Positions 37,319 to 46,336 of a stretch of 64,000 nt of DNA are shown piece after piece. The notes beneath the pieces were generated by a model. That model made no database searches, was not told the DNA's origin, and saw nothing but the letters and a program-made list of their open reading frames with translations. The position numbers and the translations under genes are program-made. This DNA is from Companilactobacillus zhachilii (lineage in GTDB: Bacteria; Bacillota; Bacilli; Lactobacillales; Lactobacillaceae): contig NZ_CP031933.2 of assembly GCF_003606365.2 (NCBI RefSeq), positions 1,364,001 through 1,428,000 of the forward strand, given 5' to 3'. Position 1 is the stretch's first letter, and each line of letters starts with the position of its first letter.

Positions 37319-38109
37319 TGGTTAAAGTTCAAGATATTATTAATCGAATCGAAGAATTTGCTCCATTGTCAATTAAAATGGACGGTGATCCAACTGGCTT
37401 TCAATTAGGTGATCGTCAGCAAGTTGTAAAACGTGTAATGACGACACTTGATGTCCGTCCAAATGTTGTTGCTGAAGCAATTGATAAGAAAGTTGATTTA
37501 ATCGTGGCACACCACCCAGTGATGTTTCACGCTGCTCATAATTTAGATCTAGCATCGCCACAAAATAAAATGTATCGTGATTTGTTATCACATAATATTT
37601 CGGTATACGCTAGTCATACTAATTTAGACAAGGCGCATAACGGAATGAATGATTGGTTGATGGAACAACTTGGTTTGGAAAATGTTCGTTTCTTAGATGA
37701 AAATGACGACTATTCAATTGGACGAATGGGTGAAACTAAAGAGCCAATGGATTTAGTTGATTTTGCCAAAATGGTTCGTGATGCCTATCACTTGTCAAAT
37801 TTGCGTTATGTAAAGTCCGATTTAGGTCAAAAAGTTCATAAGGTAGCAATTATCGGTGGTGACGCTGGTAAGTTTTATCCTGAAGTATTAAAGGCTGGTG
37901 CAGATACGTTTATTACTGGTGATGTATATTACCACACAGCTCACGATATGATGGCTAGTGGGTTAAATGTTGTTGACCCTGGGCACCATGTTGAAGCTGT
38001 CTTTATAAAAGAAATGGCAAATATCTTAAATGATTGGAAAAGGTCTAATAAATTAGAATTAGATATAGTACAATCAGAGGTAGATACAGAACCATATAAT
38101 TTTTTATAG
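37318..38109 (+). CDS. Nif3-like dinuclear metal centre protein
   Basis: Nif3/YbgI family, 263 residues; often annotated as GTP cyclohydrolase I type 2 homologue, though its function is uncertain. Metal-site histidines are visible in IVAHHPVMFH (about 62-71), ASHTNLDKAHNG and the C-terminal GHHVEAVFIKE. The inserted PII-like domain of longer Nif3 homologues is absent. It is translationally coupled to trmK and sits 13 bases before pepT. Confidence 0.9.
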   Translation: MVKVQDIINRIEEFAPLSIKMDGDPTGFQLGDRQQVVKRVMTTLDVRPNVVAEAIDKKVDLIVAHHPVMFHAAHNLDLASPQNKMYRDLLSHNISVYASHTNLDKAHNGMNDWLMEQLGLENVRFLDENDDYSIGRMGETKEPMDLVDFAKMVRDAYHLSNLRYVKSDLGQKVHKVAIIGGDAGKFYPEVLKAGADTFITGDVYYHTAHDMMASGLNVVDPGHHVEAVFIKEMANILNDWKRSNKLELDIVQSEVDTEPYNFL

Positions 38110-38122
38110 GGAGCGTATAAAA

Positions 38123-39367
38123 ATGGCAATAAAATATGAAAAATTGATTCCACGTTTTTTGGAATATGCAAAGCAGAATACTCGTTCAGATGAGAGTTCT
38201 ACAACAATTCCTTCAACTGAGAGACAAACAGAGTTTCTTAAGAAGTTAGCTGAAGAATTGATGGAAATTGGTTTGAGCGATATTAAGATTCGCAAAGTAG
38301 ATTCATATTTGACCGCTGAATTGCCTTCAAATCTTGACTATGATGTTCCAGTCTTGGGATTACTTTCTCACGTTGATACTGCTGATTTTAACTCAGAGGA
38401 TATTAAGCCAAAAATCGTTGAAAATTACGATGGTAAGAGTGTTATCAAGCTTGATGAGGCAGGTAAGTATACACTCGACCCAGCAGTCTTTAGTTCATTG
38501 AAGAACTATGCTGGTCAAACACTTATCACAACTAGTGGTGATACATTATTGGGCTCAGATGATAAATCAGGTGTATCTGAAATAATTACAGCAATGGAAT
38601 ATTTGATTAATCATCCAGAAATCAAACACGGTAAGATTAAGATTGGTTTTGGACCAGATGAGGAAATTGGTACTGGCGCTGATCATTTTGATGTCAAAGA
38701 TTTTGGAGCTGACTTTGCCTATACTGTTGATGGAGGACCAGTTGGCCAACTTGAATTTGAAACATTTAGTGCTGCTAGTTTGAAAGTTCACATTACTGGT
38801 AAAGATGTTCACCCATCAGGTGCAAAGGGAATTATGGTCAATTCAATGTTGATTGCTAATGAATTCCAAAGCATGTTGCCAGCTGATGAAGTTCCTGAAA
38901 AGACGGAAGGCCGTGAGGGATTCTTCTTGTTGACGGATGAAACTGGTACAATCGATCATACTGATATGGCTTATATTATTCGTGACTTTGAACGTGATGG
39001 CCTTGAAGCTCGTAAGAACAAGATTACGGAAATTGTTAAGGCTTTGAATGATAAGTATGGTGCTGATACAGTTAAAATCGATATGAAAGATCAATACTAC
39101 AACATGTACGAAATCATGAAGGACCATATGGACGTTGTGAAGATTGCTGAAGAGGCAATAAAGAACTTAAATATTGAACCAGATGAAGCACCAGTTCGTG
39201 GTGGTACTGACGGTTCAACAATTTCCTTCATGGGCTTGCCAACACCTAACTTGTTTGCTGGTGGCGAGAACATGCATGGACGTTTTGAATATGTTTCTGA
39301 AGAGGCAATGGAAAAAGCCGTTGATGTTGTACTTGAAATTATTAGATTAAATAGTCAAAAGAAATAA
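38123..39367 (+). CDS. pepT: Peptidase T (tripeptide aminopeptidase)
   Basis: Zinc M20-family aminopeptidase releasing N-terminal residues from tripeptides in the cytosol, part of peptide nutrition. The 414-residue protein has LLSHVDTADFNSED near 77-90, SDDKSGVSEIITAMEYL near 142, GFGPDEEIGTGA near 176, a dimerisation domain (about 205-320) and RGGTDGSTISFMGLP near 362. A terminator-like hairpin follows. Confidence 0.95.
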   Translation: MAIKYEKLIPRFLEYAKQNTRSDESSTTIPSTERQTEFLKKLAEELMEIGLSDIKIRKVDSYLTAELPSNLDYDVPVLGLLSHVDTADFNSEDIKPKIVENYDGKSVIKLDEAGKYTLDPAVFSSLKNYAGQTLITTSGDTLLGSDDKSGVSEIITAMEYLINHPEIKHGKIKIGFGPDEEIGTGADHFDVKDFGADFAYTVDGGPVGQLEFETFSAASLKVHITGKDVHPSGAKGIMVNSMLIANEFQSMLPADEVPEKTEGREGFFLLTDETGTIDHTDMAYIIRDFERDGLEARKNKITEIVKALNDKYGADTVKIDMKDQYYNMYEIMKDHMDVVKIAEEAIKNLNIEPDEAPVRGGTDGSTISFMGLPTPNLFAGGENMHGRFEYVSEEAMEKAVDVVLEIIRLNSQKK

Positions 39368-39382
39368 TAAATTGTGAAATAA

Positions 39383-39421
39383 GGGTTGATAATCGTTTGA
39401 TTATCGGCTCTTATTTTTTTA
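39383..39421 (+). terminator. Terminator after pepT
   Basis: GGGTTGATAATC and GATTATCGGCTC pair over about 9-11 bp with a short loop, followed by a T7 run. Downstream, 39422-39832 is AT-rich (with a near-palindrome ATATGTTTTACGAAAACATAT) and has no gene that I can support. Confidence 0.7.
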
Positions 39422-39832
39422 TGAAGTTTCACTGCATTAAAAAAAACTTATGTAACCTTGCAGGATGAATGTAAAGTTTAAATTAAAATATATGTTTTAC
39501 GAAAACATATATCCAAAACAAAAAAACAAAATACATTATCCGACATTTATTCAGAAGGAATCAACAAATTTAAAAGTAAATCTGAATAAAATGATTCAAT
39601 TTAGCAGGGGGTATATCAAAGATAGGAATTTATCCCGTTTTTTTTGCTAATGGCTATTCTTTTTTGAAATATTCTGATGATATACTTACTGTATTAGAAT
39701 ATTGATAGAAATATATCAAATAAACTAATATTTATCTTGTTATTATTATTATTCAATCAATGCAATGCGAGATATGCCTAGATATGTATATATGTTTCAA
39801 CACACAGTCAAATATAAAGGGGAAAAGGCTTT

Positions 39833-41056
39833 ATGGATTTAAAAAGAAAACTACTTTATGCAACATTGTTTGCGTCTAGCTGTCTGCTTTCAACAAATAT
39901 TGTCAAAGCCGATACTGTTAACAACAATCTTGATACCACTGTAAACCAAAGTGTCGCTATACCTGACACTGCAGTTACTACTGAACGGGCAAAAACTAGT
40001 GATGTTTCTGTTTCTACTGCAACAAATGAGACAGATAATACCACTAGTGATAAACAAGTTCAGACACAGGCACAAGATACGCAACAAACAAATGCTACAA
40101 GCTCAGCACCGACACAAGTTCAAACGCAGGTTCAATCTAAACCGGTTGATGGGGTTTACACGGTTGGTAATCAAATAACATATTTACATCATGCAAACGG
40201 AACCCAAATCACTAACCGTGCCTTAGGTCCTAACTCCGTATGGTATACGGATACGTTGAACACAATGAGTGACGGTACTAACTATTACCGTGTGGCCACT
40301 GATGAATTTGCCGATGGTAACAATGGTACATTTACTTCATACGTTCAACCATATCAAGGAAATGCAACAATTGTTTACCAAAAAGGTTCAAGTGCACATA
40401 CTTTCCAACATTATGGTAATAAGGCTACTTATGTGGGGAATAATTTACCTACCGGTAGTACTTGGAAAGTCAGCAATCATGCTAAGATCAATGGCAAAGA
40501 ATGGTATGAAATTGGCAATGACACTTGGGTACCACAAGATTATGTTGTTATCAATGGTGGTCAATATAGGCAAGCCGACTGGATTTCCGGTGTTCCATTG
40601 ATTGCCCAACGTCCAGAGTTGCCAAATGGTTGTGAGATCACAGCTGTGACAATGATGTTGCAATATGCGGGTGCTAAAGTTGATAAAATGCAAATGGCTC
40701 GTGAAATGCCACGTAGTAGTAATCCAAATTATGGATATATCGGTCAACCTTGGGATCAAACAGGAATCACTATTTTTCCATCTGCATTGATGAATTTAGT
40801 TGGAAAATATGCTGGAACAGCTAAGGATTTGACAGGACAAAATTTTGATGCAATTAAATATCAAATCAATATCGGTCACCCAGTCGTTACATGGCACACA
40901 TTGTATGGCTTCCCATATCATGCACTTGTTGTCACAGGTTACGATTCAAGCAATGTTTACTATAATGATTGTTGGACTGACCAAACACTTCAAATGGGAA
41001 TTAACCAATTTATTAATAATTGGAACACGCAAAATAGACGTGCAATAAGTTATTAG
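39833..41056 (+). CDS. Secreted SLAP-domain protein with C39-like peptidase domain (paralogue 1)
   Basis: A 407-residue exported protein: signal peptide (about 1-26, LLYATLFASSCLL, cleavage near VKAD), a Thr/Gln-rich linker to about 103, two SLAP-like wall-binding repeats (about 104-235, with WYTD..YYRVATDEF and WKVSNHAKINGKEWYEI), then a Peptidase_C39_2 domain. Its catalytic Cys267 (PNGCEITA) and His363 (PYHALVV) are present. Such papain-like domains cut peptides or isopeptides at the surface. The wall anchor is non-covalent; there is no LPXTG. It is about 80% or more similar to the protein at 42103-43314 across a recombinase gene. Confidence 0.85.
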   Translation: MDLKRKLLYATLFASSCLLSTNIVKADTVNNNLDTTVNQSVAIPDTAVTTERAKTSDVSVSTATNETDNTTSDKQVQTQAQDTQQTNATSSAPTQVQTQVQSKPVDGVYTVGNQITYLHHANGTQITNRALGPNSVWYTDTLNTMSDGTNYYRVATDEFADGNNGTFTSYVQPYQGNATIVYQKGSSAHTFQHYGNKATYVGNNLPTGSTWKVSNHAKINGKEWYEIGNDTWVPQDYVVINGGQYRQADWISGVPLIAQRPELPNGCEITAVTMMLQYAGAKVDKMQMAREMPRSSNPNYGYIGQPWDQTGITIFPSALMNLVGKYAGTAKDLTGQNFDAIKYQINIGHPVVTWHTLYGFPYHALVVTGYDSSNVYYNDCWTDQTLQMGINQFINNWNTQNRRAISY

Positions 41057-41152
41057 GTTACATTCAAATGAGCTTCAATGGGCGGGTATTCTGTTAATTT
41101 TATTAAATAATTAGGAAAAAACTTAATTTTTAGCAATCAAATAGCATTCTTA

Positions 41153-41192
41153 TTGATAATTATTTATTGGAACCATGTTAAATAATTATCAA
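41153..41192 (+). promoter_or_regulatory. Perfect 14-bp inverted repeat before the recombinase gene
   Basis: TTGATAATTATTTA (41153-41166) and TAAATAATTATCAA (41179-41192) flank a 12-base spacer and reach into the ribosome binding site of the recombinase gene. It may be an operator or a recombinase-binding subsite in DNA, or an RNA hairpin limiting translation. Confidence 0.6.
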
Positions 41193-41210
41193 AAGGAGTG
41201 TTATTTTTGT

Positions 41211-41858
41211 ATGATAAATTCTGATACAAAGAATGAGGTAATGATTGGATATGTTAGGGTATCTACGATTGAAGATAGACAAAAACTGGGTTTTGAAGCT
41301 CAAAAAAGAATTCTCATAGAAAATCATGTTTCAAAAATTTATAGTGAAAAAATTAGTGGTCGCAAAGATGACCGTCCTCAATTTAAAAGAGCCATAAACA
41401 AGTGTAAAAAATTAAGAAAAGAAGGTTATAAAGTAACTTTTGTCGTAGTCAAGTTAGACAGAGTTTCTCGAAAGATGTCATCATTGCTCAATATTTTGGA
41501 AGATTTAAAATCTAATAATATTTCATTTAAGTCAATTAATGAAAATGTAGATACAAATTCACCAACAGGAATACTCATGATGCAATTATTGGCAATGTTT
41601 AGTGAATTTGAAGTGAACACTTTAAGAACTCGAACAAAAGAAGCCTTACATCAGGCTAAGTTGGATGGAAAAGTTTTAGGGAGGCCTTCCTTCGATATAA
41701 ATAAAAGAAGAGAGATTGCTTTACTGTATCGGAATCCAGATTTGTCGGTTAAAGAGGTTGCGGATCGATGTAATGTCTCACAAAGAACAGTATTTAGAAT
41801 AGCTAAAGAAAATAATTTATCACGAACTTTTTCTAAAGGGTCTTCATTTATTGATTAG
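41211..41858 (+). CDS. Serine recombinase (resolvase/invertase family)
   Basis: Site-specific DNA recombinase of about 215 residues. N-terminal catalytic domain: IGYVRVST with the nucleophile Ser18, YSEKISGRKDDRPQFKRA, VVKLDRVSRKMSSL, and LLAMFSEFEVNTLRTRTKEAL of the long E helix. The C-terminal HTH (about 170-205, LSVKEVADRCNVSQRTVFRIA) is typical of small resolvases/invertases. ATG 41211 has AAAGGAG 12 bases upstream; an upstream ATG at 41175 lies inside an inverted repeat. It sits between two same-orientation SLAP-C39 paralogues, suggesting a former transposon or plasmid resolvase, or local DNA rearrangement. Confidence 0.88.
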   Translation: MINSDTKNEVMIGYVRVSTIEDRQKLGFEAQKRILIENHVSKIYSEKISGRKDDRPQFKRAINKCKKLRKEGYKVTFVVVKLDRVSRKMSSLLNILEDLKSNNISFKSINENVDTNSPTGILMMQLLAMFSEFEVNTLRTRTKEALHQAKLDGKVLGRPSFDINKRREIALLYRNPDLSVKEVADRCNVSQRTVFRIAKENNLSRTFSKGSSFID

Positions 41859-41905
41859 CTTGATTTATACTGTATACGTGAAATACATAAAATAATTAGT
41901 ATAAG

Positions 41906-41931
41906 CTGCCGTTTACGAACGTTTATGGCAG
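41906..41931. repeat. Short palindrome downstream of the recombinase gene
   Basis: CTGCC and GGCAG enclose ACGAACGT. A related block, ACGTTCGTATATGGCA, lies at 42011-42026. These may be recombinase-binding (res-like) subsites; that is inference only. Confidence 0.35.
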
Positions 41932-41950
41932 TTAAATAAATAACTCGCGA

Positions 41951-41998
41951 AAAGCGTTGATATTACTGAATTTTGTTCAGTGACATCAACGCTTTTTT
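41951..41998 (+). terminator. Strong terminator after the recombinase gene
   Basis: AAAGCGTTGAT pairs with ATCAACGCTTT, with an inner ACTGAA/TTCAGT stem, and a T6 run follows. Confidence 0.9.
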
Positions 41999-42102
41999 GT
42001 TGTGTCAATGACGTTCGTATATGGCATTTGTACTTTTTTTCATTCAGGGAGGAATTTATTAATATACATCTTTTGTTTTATTTAAATATTTAAGGGGGAA
42101 TC

Positions 42103-43314
42103 ATGAAGTTCAATAGGAAACTACTTTACGCTACCTTATTTGCTTCAAGTTGTTTATTATCCACAAATATCGTTAAGGCTGACACTACTGACTTTAACAG
42201 AGTAAATGATGCCATTAGTCAAAATGAATCAAATCAACCTTCGCAAAATGTTCAATCATCAAATGATAATACAACATCTAGCATAGATTCTGATTCAAGC
42301 ATAACAGATACACGACAGCCAACTAATGATGAAACTATAGACCAAACTCAAATTCAGGGTACGCAGAACAATACCACACAACAAGTTCAACGCCAGGAAA
42401 ACCTGGATGGAGTTTACAACACAGGTAACCAGATTGTGTACCTTTATACAGCTGATGGAACGCCTATTACTAATCGTGCTTTAGGCGGAAATACTGCTTG
42501 GTATACAAACCTTCGTCAAACAATGAATAATGGCACGGTTTATTATCAATTGGCAACAAATGAATTTGCTAACGCTAAAGATGGAACTTTTACATCTTAT
42601 GTTCAACCATATTCTGGAAATGCAACTATAGTCTATAAATCGGGTTCAAGTATTCATGATTTTGAAGGATATGGTAACAAAGCAACATACTTGGGTAATA
42701 ATTTACCGACCGGAAGCAGTTGGAAAATAAATAATCATGCCAAGATAAATGGTAAAGAATGGTATCAGATTGGCGGAAATACTTGGGTACCTCAAGATTA
42801 CGTTGTAGTTAATGGTGGACAGTACAAAGAAGCAGACTGGTTGTCAGGTGTACCTTTAATTGCTCAACGACCAGAATTACCAAACGGCTGTGAAATTACT
42901 GCTGTAACAATGATGTTGCAATACGCAGGAGCAAATGTTAATAAAATGCAACTAGCCCGTGAAATGCCAAGAAGTGGAGATCCAAACTATGGTTACATAG
43001 GACAACCATGGGATGGAACGGGAATCACAATTTTTCCAAATGCTTTGATGAGCTTAGTTGAAAAATATGCAGGTACTGCTAAGGACTTAACTGGTCAAGG
43101 ATTCGACGCCATCAAGTATCAAATCAATCTTGGACATCCAGTTGTGACATGGAATACATTACATGGTTTTCCATATCATGCTCTAACTGTTACTGGTTAT
43201 GATGCCAATTACGTTTATTACAACGATTGTTGGACTAATCAAACAACGCAAATGGGAATTAACCAATTTATCAATAATTGGAATACTCAAAAAAGACGTG
43301 CATTAAGTTATTAG
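42103..43314 (+). CDS. Secreted SLAP-domain protein with C39-like peptidase domain (paralogue 2)
   Basis: A 403-residue paralogue of the protein at 39833-41056 with the same order: signal peptide (LLYATLFASSCLL, VKAD), Ser/Asn/Gln-rich linker, two SLAP-like repeats (about 100-230) and a Peptidase_C39_2 domain with Cys263 and His359. The signal peptide and C39 domain are nearly identical in protein sequence, whereas codons differ widely and the linker has diverged. GGGGGAA precedes the ATG. It probably heads a transcription unit with the NlpC/P60 gene 14 bases downstream. Confidence 0.85.
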   Translation: MKFNRKLLYATLFASSCLLSTNIVKADTTDFNRVNDAISQNESNQPSQNVQSSNDNTTSSIDSDSSITDTRQPTNDETIDQTQIQGTQNNTTQQVQRQENLDGVYNTGNQIVYLYTADGTPITNRALGGNTAWYTNLRQTMNNGTVYYQLATNEFANAKDGTFTSYVQPYSGNATIVYKSGSSIHDFEGYGNKATYLGNNLPTGSSWKINNHAKINGKEWYQIGGNTWVPQDYVVVNGGQYKEADWLSGVPLIAQRPELPNGCEITAVTMMLQYAGANVNKMQLAREMPRSGDPNYGYIGQPWDGTGITIFPNALMSLVEKYAGTAKDLTGQGFDAIKYQINLGHPVVTWNTLHGFPYHALTVTGYDANYVYYNDCWTNQTTQMGINQFINNWNTQKRRALSY

Positions 43315-43328
43315 AGGGGAATTTACAA

Positions 43329-44777
43329 ATGAATAATAAAACTAAATTAGTCATGGTTTGTGGTTTTGCATTAACAACGTTTTTGGCAACACAACAGACT
43401 GTCAAAGCAGATACAGCAACTGATTCACAACAAGTAGAAAATGTTGCCACTGTTTCTTCAAGTAATCAACAAGCTGTATCTCAAGCCACATCAACAGAAA
43501 CACCACAAGTCACCGATGCTAGTGGTTCAGAATCAACTTCATCATTGATGGATTATGCAAAAGATAATCAACAAACAGCTACTGATAATCAGGCAGCAAC
43601 TACACAAGCCGATGCAAGTGCAGCAAATATTACACAAATAAAGGGTGTCGTACAAACTAAGCACAATACATTTTTATATACACAAGATGGTAAACAAGTA
43701 AGTAACCGCATGTTAGCTGCTAATACACCTTGGGTCACTGATCAAAAGATGGATTTGAATGGTGCAAGTTACTATCGTGTCGCTACTAATGAGTACACGA
43801 ATACTAATGATGTAACTATGCAATATGGTAATGCAGCAAGCGGTGTTGTACGTGTTAAGCAAGACGGTGCTGTTAACTATCAACGAAATGACCAAGGATT
43901 TGTAAGAAATGGTCAAGCAAATCAAGCGGCAAATTCTGTTTGGAAATACAACAAGACTGACAGCTTGGGTGGCTTAACTTATTATCAGATTGCTAATAAT
44001 GTTTGGCTAAATAGCGATGACGCAACGATTGCACCAGCTTATCAAAATCCTAATGGTTGGCTACAAATTCATAATACTCAAATTCAACCTTCTGGTGGTG
44101 CCATTGGTTATGACCTATATAACGGCGTTGAAGGTATCAAGACATATCTTGTGCGTAAATATTTTGGATATTCAAATGCCCATACAATTTATGACGGTGC
44201 CGTCGCATCTTCAGTAAGAAGTTTCCAATCGCGTAATGGATTACCTGTTACCGGAATAGTTAACTTAGCAACTTGGAAGACTATGGGTTACTCAGAAGCA
44301 GATTGGTATGGTATTGACTCATACGTTGCACCATTACAAACCAATATTACAAGTACACGTTCAGACCATATCGAAGCAATGATTAATCAAGCTTACAAAT
44401 ATATCGGTAAACCATGGATTTCTGGTGCCGCTTCAATGCCTGCATATGGTGTTGATTGTTCAGGATTGGTAACTCAAGCCCTTTATGCGTCAGGTATTGA
44501 TTCAGCTCCAATTTCAAATATTCAACATGCACAACCTGGTCATGAATGGAATAGCCGTGATTATTGGGCTGATGATAGATTGCCACGCGTGAACTTTAAT
44601 AATCGTCAACGTGGTGATTTGATTTTCTTTGCTGACCCATCAACTGGTGTTGTATGGCATGTAGGTATTTTATTGAACCCAGATACAATGATTGAATCAT
44701 GGCCATTTGCTGTTCAAGTGCACTCAATTTATTCATCACGTGGAACAATTGTAGGGGTTAAACGTGTCTTTAATTAG
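43329..44777 (+). CDS. Secreted NlpC/P60 hydrolase with peptidoglycan-binding and SLAP-like domains
   Basis: A 482-residue cell-wall protein: signal peptide (about 1-28, cleavage near VKAD), a Gln/Ser/Thr-rich linker to about 100, SLAP-like repeats (about 105-240: NRMLAANTPWVTD, YYRVATNEY), a PG_binding_1 domain (about 255-320: SSVRSFQSRNGLPVTGIVN) and an NlpC/P60 endopeptidase domain (about 350-482) with Cys377 in VDCSGLV and His444 in VWHVGI. It likely cleaves stem peptides of peptidoglycan. ATG 43329 follows GAGGGGAA; the longer frame overlaps the previous gene and lacks a site. Confidence 0.88.
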   Translation: MNNKTKLVMVCGFALTTFLATQQTVKADTATDSQQVENVATVSSSNQQAVSQATSTETPQVTDASGSESTSSLMDYAKDNQQTATDNQAATTQADASAANITQIKGVVQTKHNTFLYTQDGKQVSNRMLAANTPWVTDQKMDLNGASYYRVATNEYTNTNDVTMQYGNAASGVVRVKQDGAVNYQRNDQGFVRNGQANQAANSVWKYNKTDSLGGLTYYQIANNVWLNSDDATIAPAYQNPNGWLQIHNTQIQPSGGAIGYDLYNGVEGIKTYLVRKYFGYSNAHTIYDGAVASSVRSFQSRNGLPVTGIVNLATWKTMGYSEADWYGIDSYVAPLQTNITSTRSDHIEAMINQAYKYIGKPWISGAASMPAYGVDCSGLVTQALYASGIDSAPISNIQHAQPGHEWNSRDYWADDRLPRVNFNNRQRGDLIFFADPSTGVVWHVGILLNPDTMIESWPFAVQVHSIYSSRGTIVGVKRVFN

Positions 44778-44810
44778 GCAGAGTAATTTTATTTCAAGAG
44801 ACATTGTTTT

Positions 44811-45185
44811 ATGAAGAGTAACAATCGAATTATGAAGACTTTTGTCAGTTTGATGCGTGGTGAAAGGCTTAAATTGAGTATGTTGACACGTGAAAGCAAT
44901 GTTTCAGAACGGACTATAAAAAGAGATATGTCGGCGATTAATCAGGCTTTAGAAAATACCCCTTATGTTTTGCATCATGATACTGCGGCAGAAGAATATT
45001 TTTTAAGCAGAGTGAACACGATTCCATTTAATAAGGTCGTTATTGTTAGGAATTTATTATTAGAATCAAATTATTTTAATGATAATGAAACGAAAGAGAT
45101 TATCGGTGAATTAACCAACTCAATCGATATTTCTGAAAGAAAAAAATTGATTGAGTTATTAAAAGATAATAAATCAATGCATTAG
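44811..45185 (+). CDS. Small HTH regulator (DeoR/WYL-type N-terminal domain)
   Basis: 124 residues. The N-terminal half is a winged HTH: RLKLSMLTRESNVSERTIKRDMSAIN, as in DeoR-type and WYL-domain regulators, followed by LLLESNYFNDNETKEIIGELTN. The usual C-terminal WYL or sugar-binding domain is missing, so it is either a naturally short regulator or a truncated one. It lies inside the surface-protein island and is a candidate local regulator. No good AGGAGG is seen; AAGAGAC lies about 10 bases upstream of the ATG. Confidence 0.7.
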   Translation: MKSNNRIMKTFVSLMRGERLKLSMLTRESNVSERTIKRDMSAINQALENTPYVLHHDTAAEEYFLSRVNTIPFNKVVIVRNLLLESNYFNDNETKEIIGELTNSIDISERKKLIELLKDNKSMH

Positions 45186-45220
45186 TTTTGTATAAATAAG
45201 AAAATTTTGAGGGATTAAAT

Positions 45221-46270
45221 ATGAATCAAATTAAAAAAGGATTTTTAACAGCTGGTATCGCATCGGCCGCATTAATAAGTACAAGTATTTTATTACATCA
45301 AACACCCGTAGATGCTGCATCTGCTATGGCCAACTCTGGTTATGGACATGTTGAATTATGGCATAACGTTACTGGTAATAAGACTCGGGATGATAATACT
45401 TTATCTAGTGGGTCTTCATGGGGAATTGGCAACAGAATTAACGGGTCAGATGGTCAACAGTATTATCAAGTTGGAAATAATGAATATGCCAATGTTAATC
45501 AAATGGACACAACAACCGAGAATTCAAAGCAACAATTGATTGGTGTTGTTAAAACAGGTTCAGGTAATGGTAATTACATTGCTTTGTACACAAATCCATC
45601 CAATGGTGCTCGTGTTGTCAATAACCGTGGACTAGCTAAATATACAGAATGGTATACCGACCAACGTGTAATAATTAATGGTCAAGTTTACTATCGAGTT
45701 GCCACAAATGAGTGGGTTAAAGGTTCAGATAGCCATTTGATTTCCGAAAAAACACGTGGTAATAAGACATTTTTGAGCAGTAGTAATTCTAATAATATTG
45801 ATACTTCCGATGTCGAGAAGCCTTATCTTGATATTCCTTATTCAAAAACAGTTTTAGGAGATACAACTACATTATTACTGAAGAGTAATAATGAATACAT
45901 TTACAATGAATCAGACACATATAGTGCCTTGCCTCATGTTAATTTCCAAAAGGGTACATATACGGTTTCACCAAATGGATTACTCCAATTTAATATGACT
46001 TCATCGTTCTTTGGCGATTGGGGAAGTCCTGAAGCCATGTTGAATATTGCTCCTGGACATGCTTATTTCTCAGGTCAAGGATCTGATTACAGAATTAGTG
46101 GAACAAACTTAGCACAAAGATTTACTTATAAAATTGTAAAGAATGGTGCTGAAATTAAAGAGTTAAACGGTGAAATTACGAGCTTGACCCCAAACAAGGG
46201 ATTGGATGTCAAGGATCCAGAGCAAATAGGTCCAGTATTGTACGCCCAATACGAAGCAAGAACTCGTTAG
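45221..46270 (+). CDS. Secreted SLAP-domain surface protein
   Basis: 349 residues: signal peptide (about 1-33, LISTSILLHQTPVDAAS), then two SLAP-like repeats (about 40-190: SWGIGNRINGSDGQQYYQVGN; YYRVATNEWVK), then a region of about 150 residues (YLDIPYSKTVLGDTTTLLL onward) that I do not recognise and that looks beta-rich. No LPXTG motif. GAGGGA precedes the ATG. It is probably a wall-associated structural protein or adhesin. Confidence 0.8.
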   Translation: MNQIKKGFLTAGIASAALISTSILLHQTPVDAASAMANSGYGHVELWHNVTGNKTRDDNTLSSGSSWGIGNRINGSDGQQYYQVGNNEYANVNQMDTTTENSKQQLIGVVKTGSGNGNYIALYTNPSNGARVVNNRGLAKYTEWYTDQRVIINGQVYYRVATNEWVKGSDSHLISEKTRGNKTFLSSSNSNNIDTSDVEKPYLDIPYSKTVLGDTTTLLLKSNNEYIYNESDTYSALPHVNFQKGTYTVSPNGLLQFNMTSSFFGDWGSPEAMLNIAPGHAYFSGQGSDYRISGTNLAQRFTYKIVKNGAEIKELNGEITSLTPNKGLDVKDPEQIGPVLYAQYEARTR

Positions 46271-46336
46271 AATCGAAAAATAAAATTAAATAGAAACTTT
46301 GAAATCAGTACTGAGTTAAAAGAGGAGTTTTGTTTC

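Noticed and set aside
39465-39650. A 61-codon open frame upstream of the first SLAP-C39 gene
   Set aside because: AT-rich, Lys/Asn/Phe-heavy composition, no ribosome binding site and no recognisable motif; probably chance.
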